Of a stretch of DNA of 64,000 bases, positions 62,645 to 64,000 are shown one piece after another (the stretch's first letter is position 1; each line of letters begins with the position of its first letter). The translations under genes and the position numbers were made by a program. The stretch spans positions 434,001 through 498,000 of the forward strand of contig NZ_JARHUC010000001.1 of the NCBI RefSeq assembly GCF_029223255.1, given 5' to 3'. This stretch comes from Albimonas marina (lineage in GTDB: Bacteria > Pseudomonadota > Alphaproteobacteria > Rhodobacterales > Rhodobacteraceae). The notes below the pieces were generated by a model. The model saw only the letters and a program-made list of their open reading frames with translations. It made no database searches and was not told the DNA's origin.

Positions 62645-63436
62645 ATGAGCTTCGAGGTCCTCGTCCGTCTCGGCCTGTTCCTGGGCATCTTCCTCGTCAT
62701 GGCGGGGTGGGAGGCCTTCGCGGCCGCGCGCCCGGGGGCGCTGCCGAAAGCCCGGCGCTGGGTCACCAACTGGGCGGTGGCGATCCTCGACATGCTGGTG
62801 ATCCGGCTGCTGTTCCCCGCGGCGGCGGTGGGGGCGGCGGTGGACGCCTCGGCGCAGGGCTGGGGGCTGTTCAACGGGCTTGGGGCGCCGGGGTGGCTGG
62901 CGGGGGCGGTCTGCCTCGTGGTCCTCGACCTCGCCATCTGGGGGCAGCACGTGGCCTTCCACCGCGTCCCCCTGCTGTGGCGCCTGCACAAGGTCCACCA
63001 CGCCGACCGCGACGTCGACGTCACCACCGCGCTGCGCTTCCACCCGCTGGAGGCGACGCTGTCGATGCTGCTGAAGGTGGCGCTGGTCTACGCGCTGGGG
63101 GCGCCGGCCTGGTCGGTGCTGGTCTTCGAGGTCCTGCTGAACGGCTGCGCGATGTTCAACCACGCCAACGTCGCCCTGCCCGCGGCGTGGGAGCGGCGGC
63201 TGCGCCGGGTGCTGGTGACGCCGGAGATGCACCGCATCCACCACTCGGTGATCCGCGAGGAGCACGACACCAACTTCGGCTTCTCGGTCAGCTGGTGGGA
63301 CCGGCTCTCGGGCCTCTATTCCGCCGAGCCGCGGGGCGGGGAGGCGGGGCTGACGCTGGGGCTTTCCGAGCATCAGGACGCCGCCCCCGCCCGGCTGGGA
63401 TGGAGCCTCGCGCTGCCCTTCCGGCGCACGCCGTGA
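62645..63436 (+). CDS. Sterol desaturase/fatty acid hydroxylase-family membrane di-iron enzyme
   Basis: 263 residues with four to five membrane segments and the three histidine clusters of the family: HVAFH (102-106), HKVHH (115-119) and HRIHH (about 198-202), plus NHANV between them. It should hydroxylate or desaturate a lipid using O2 and reduced iron. The substrate is unknown; bacterial members act on carotenoids, hopanoids or fatty acids. The stop overlaps the GTG of the next gene by 4 bp. Confidence 0.9.
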   Translation: MSFEVLVRLGLFLGIFLVMAGWEAFAAARPGALPKARRWVTNWAVAILDMLVIRLLFPAAAVGAAVDASAQGWGLFNGLGAPGWLAGAVCLVVLDLAIWGQHVAFHRVPLLWRLHKVHHADRDVDVTTALRFHPLEATLSMLLKVALVYALGAPAWSVLVFEVLLNGCAMFNHANVALPAAWERRLRRVLVTPEMHRIHHSVIREEHDTNFGFSVSWWDRLSGLYSAEPRGGEAGLTLGLSEHQDAAPARLGWSLALPFRRTP

Positions 63437-64000
63437 CCCCGCCGCGCTGGGAGGCGATCGCGAGCGCCGCAGCCGGGGAGGGCCTGCGCGCGGCCCCCTT
63501 CGCCCTGGCCGGGGACGAGGGCGCGCCCGGCGCCCCGCGGGCCCGCTTCGGCGCGCTGCTGGCGGCGGACGCCGAGGCCTGGGCGCGGTTCCGCGCCGCG
63601 CCCGAGGCGCAGGACGGGGGCCCCGATCCGCTCGACCGCTGGTCGGCGCGGGTGGCGGGGGCGCTGGCCGCGCGCTTCGGCGCCCGCGCCGTGCTGCCCA
63701 GCGACGGGCCGCCCTACGCGCCCTTCCCGGCCTGGGCGCTGCGGGCGGAGCCGGTCTGGCCCTCCCGCCTCGGGCCGCTGCTGCATGCGTGCCGGGGGCT
63801 CTGGGTCTCCTGGCGGGCGGCGCTGCTGTTCGAGGCGGTGGAGGGCGCGCCCCCGCCGCCCGCGCGCGGGCCGAACCCCTGCGGGGCCTGCCCGGCCCCC
63901 TGCCTGCGCGCCTGCCCGGTCGACGCCTTCGCCGAGACGCCGCAGGGCCCCCGCTACGACGTGCCCGCCTGCGCCGCGCATCTCGAGACGCCGCAGGGCG
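63433..64000 (+). CDS. 4Fe-4S ferredoxin-like protein, QueG/COG1600-related (3' truncated)
   Basis: The reading frame starts with GTG overlapping the desaturase stop (GTGA) and is open to the end of the window, giving 189 visible residues. The N-terminal 135 residues have no catalytic motif recognised by eye. Then comes a cysteine cluster CGACPAPCLRACPVDAF (Cx2Cx3Cx3CP), the type found in ferredoxin domains and in epoxyqueuosine-reductase relatives, followed by YDVPACAAHL. The vitamin B12-binding features of true QueG are not seen in this part. It may donate electrons to the adjacent hydroxylase (speculative). Confidence 0.75.
   Translation, partial: MTPPRWEAIASAAAGEGLRAAPFALAGDEGAPGAPRARFGALLAADAEAWARFRAAPEAQDGGPDPLDRWSARVAGALAARFGARAVLPSDGPPYAPFPAWALRAEPVWPSRLGPLLHACRGLWVSWRAALLFEAVEGAPPPPARGPNPCGACPAPCLRACPVDAFAETPQGPRYDVPACAAHLETPQG

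Overview
This window looks like the chromosome of a very GC-rich alphaproteobacterium, most likely in Rhodobacterales (Paracoccaceae/Roseobacter relatives). The basis is the gene content: a DUF2849-cysI-DUF934-cysH sulfite-reduction operon, a trgB-cysK pair, a ybjN-proC pair, a phasin, a Usg protein, an FtrA-type regulator facing a rhodanese, and a DUF1223 protein near acnA. No tRNA, rRNA, insertion sequence, phage gene or CRISPR array was found. Species cannot be fixed from sequence alone.

Region 1 (1-16.4 kb) is an uptake-and-catabolism locus. After a truncated acyl-CoA ligase and a strong hairpin come a branched-chain-type ABC importer (livF, binding protein, livH, livM, livG) and an IclR regulator. 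A polysaccharide-deacetylase-family hydrolase then diverges from a tightly coupled five-gene operon: signal-less penicillin acylase, Asp/Glu/hydantoin racemase, HyuA, HyuB and an M20 carboxypeptidase. All four junctions in that operon are 4-bp ATGA overlaps. The set reads as import and stepwise opening of a small amide, imide or hydantoin-like compound; the substrate is unknown.

Region 2 (16.6-24.6 kb) is one giant autotransporter of about 2630 residues. It has 23 recognisable copies of an AQS-I-GGGGG motif and a C-terminal beta-barrel.

Region 3 (24.6-30.6 kb, mostly minus strand) holds a Rid protein lacking the usual Arg, a DUF898 membrane protein, a fatty-acyl-CoA ligase and glmM. Region 4 (30.7-34.1 kb) is the assimilatory sulfur operon, in which DUF934 and APS/PAPS reductase are fused. 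A motif in its promoter recurs upstream of cysK at 57 kb, which suggests a shared cysteine regulon.

Region 5 (34.4-47.1 kb) contains rhodanese/ftrA with an AraC-type operator, ybjN-proC, phasin with two spaced palindromes, csaA, acnA, a membrane protein plus chemoreceptor, usg, and DUF1223. Region 6 (47.4-50.7 kb, minus strand) has a lipid A acyltransferase, an EamA exporter and a cobalt-type nitrile hydratase whose beta subunit is split into two genes. That is the arrangement of thiocyanate hydrolase and three-subunit nitrile hydratases. Region 7 (51-58 kb) holds a DUF938 methyltransferase, N-formylglutamate amidohydrolase, DUF1244, an SDR, DUF6134, a ChrR-like cupin without its N-terminal zinc ligands, trgB and cysK. 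Region 8 (58-64 kb) has a DUF3772/MscS channel, AlaX, a 16-copy 8-bp satellite, a sterol-desaturase-family hydroxylase and a truncated Fe-S protein.

Intergenic spacers carry dispersed REP/MITE-like repeats, described below. Starts were chosen by Shine-Dalgarno sequences, overlaps with upstream genes and signal peptides, because high GC content leaves long open frames in all six registers.
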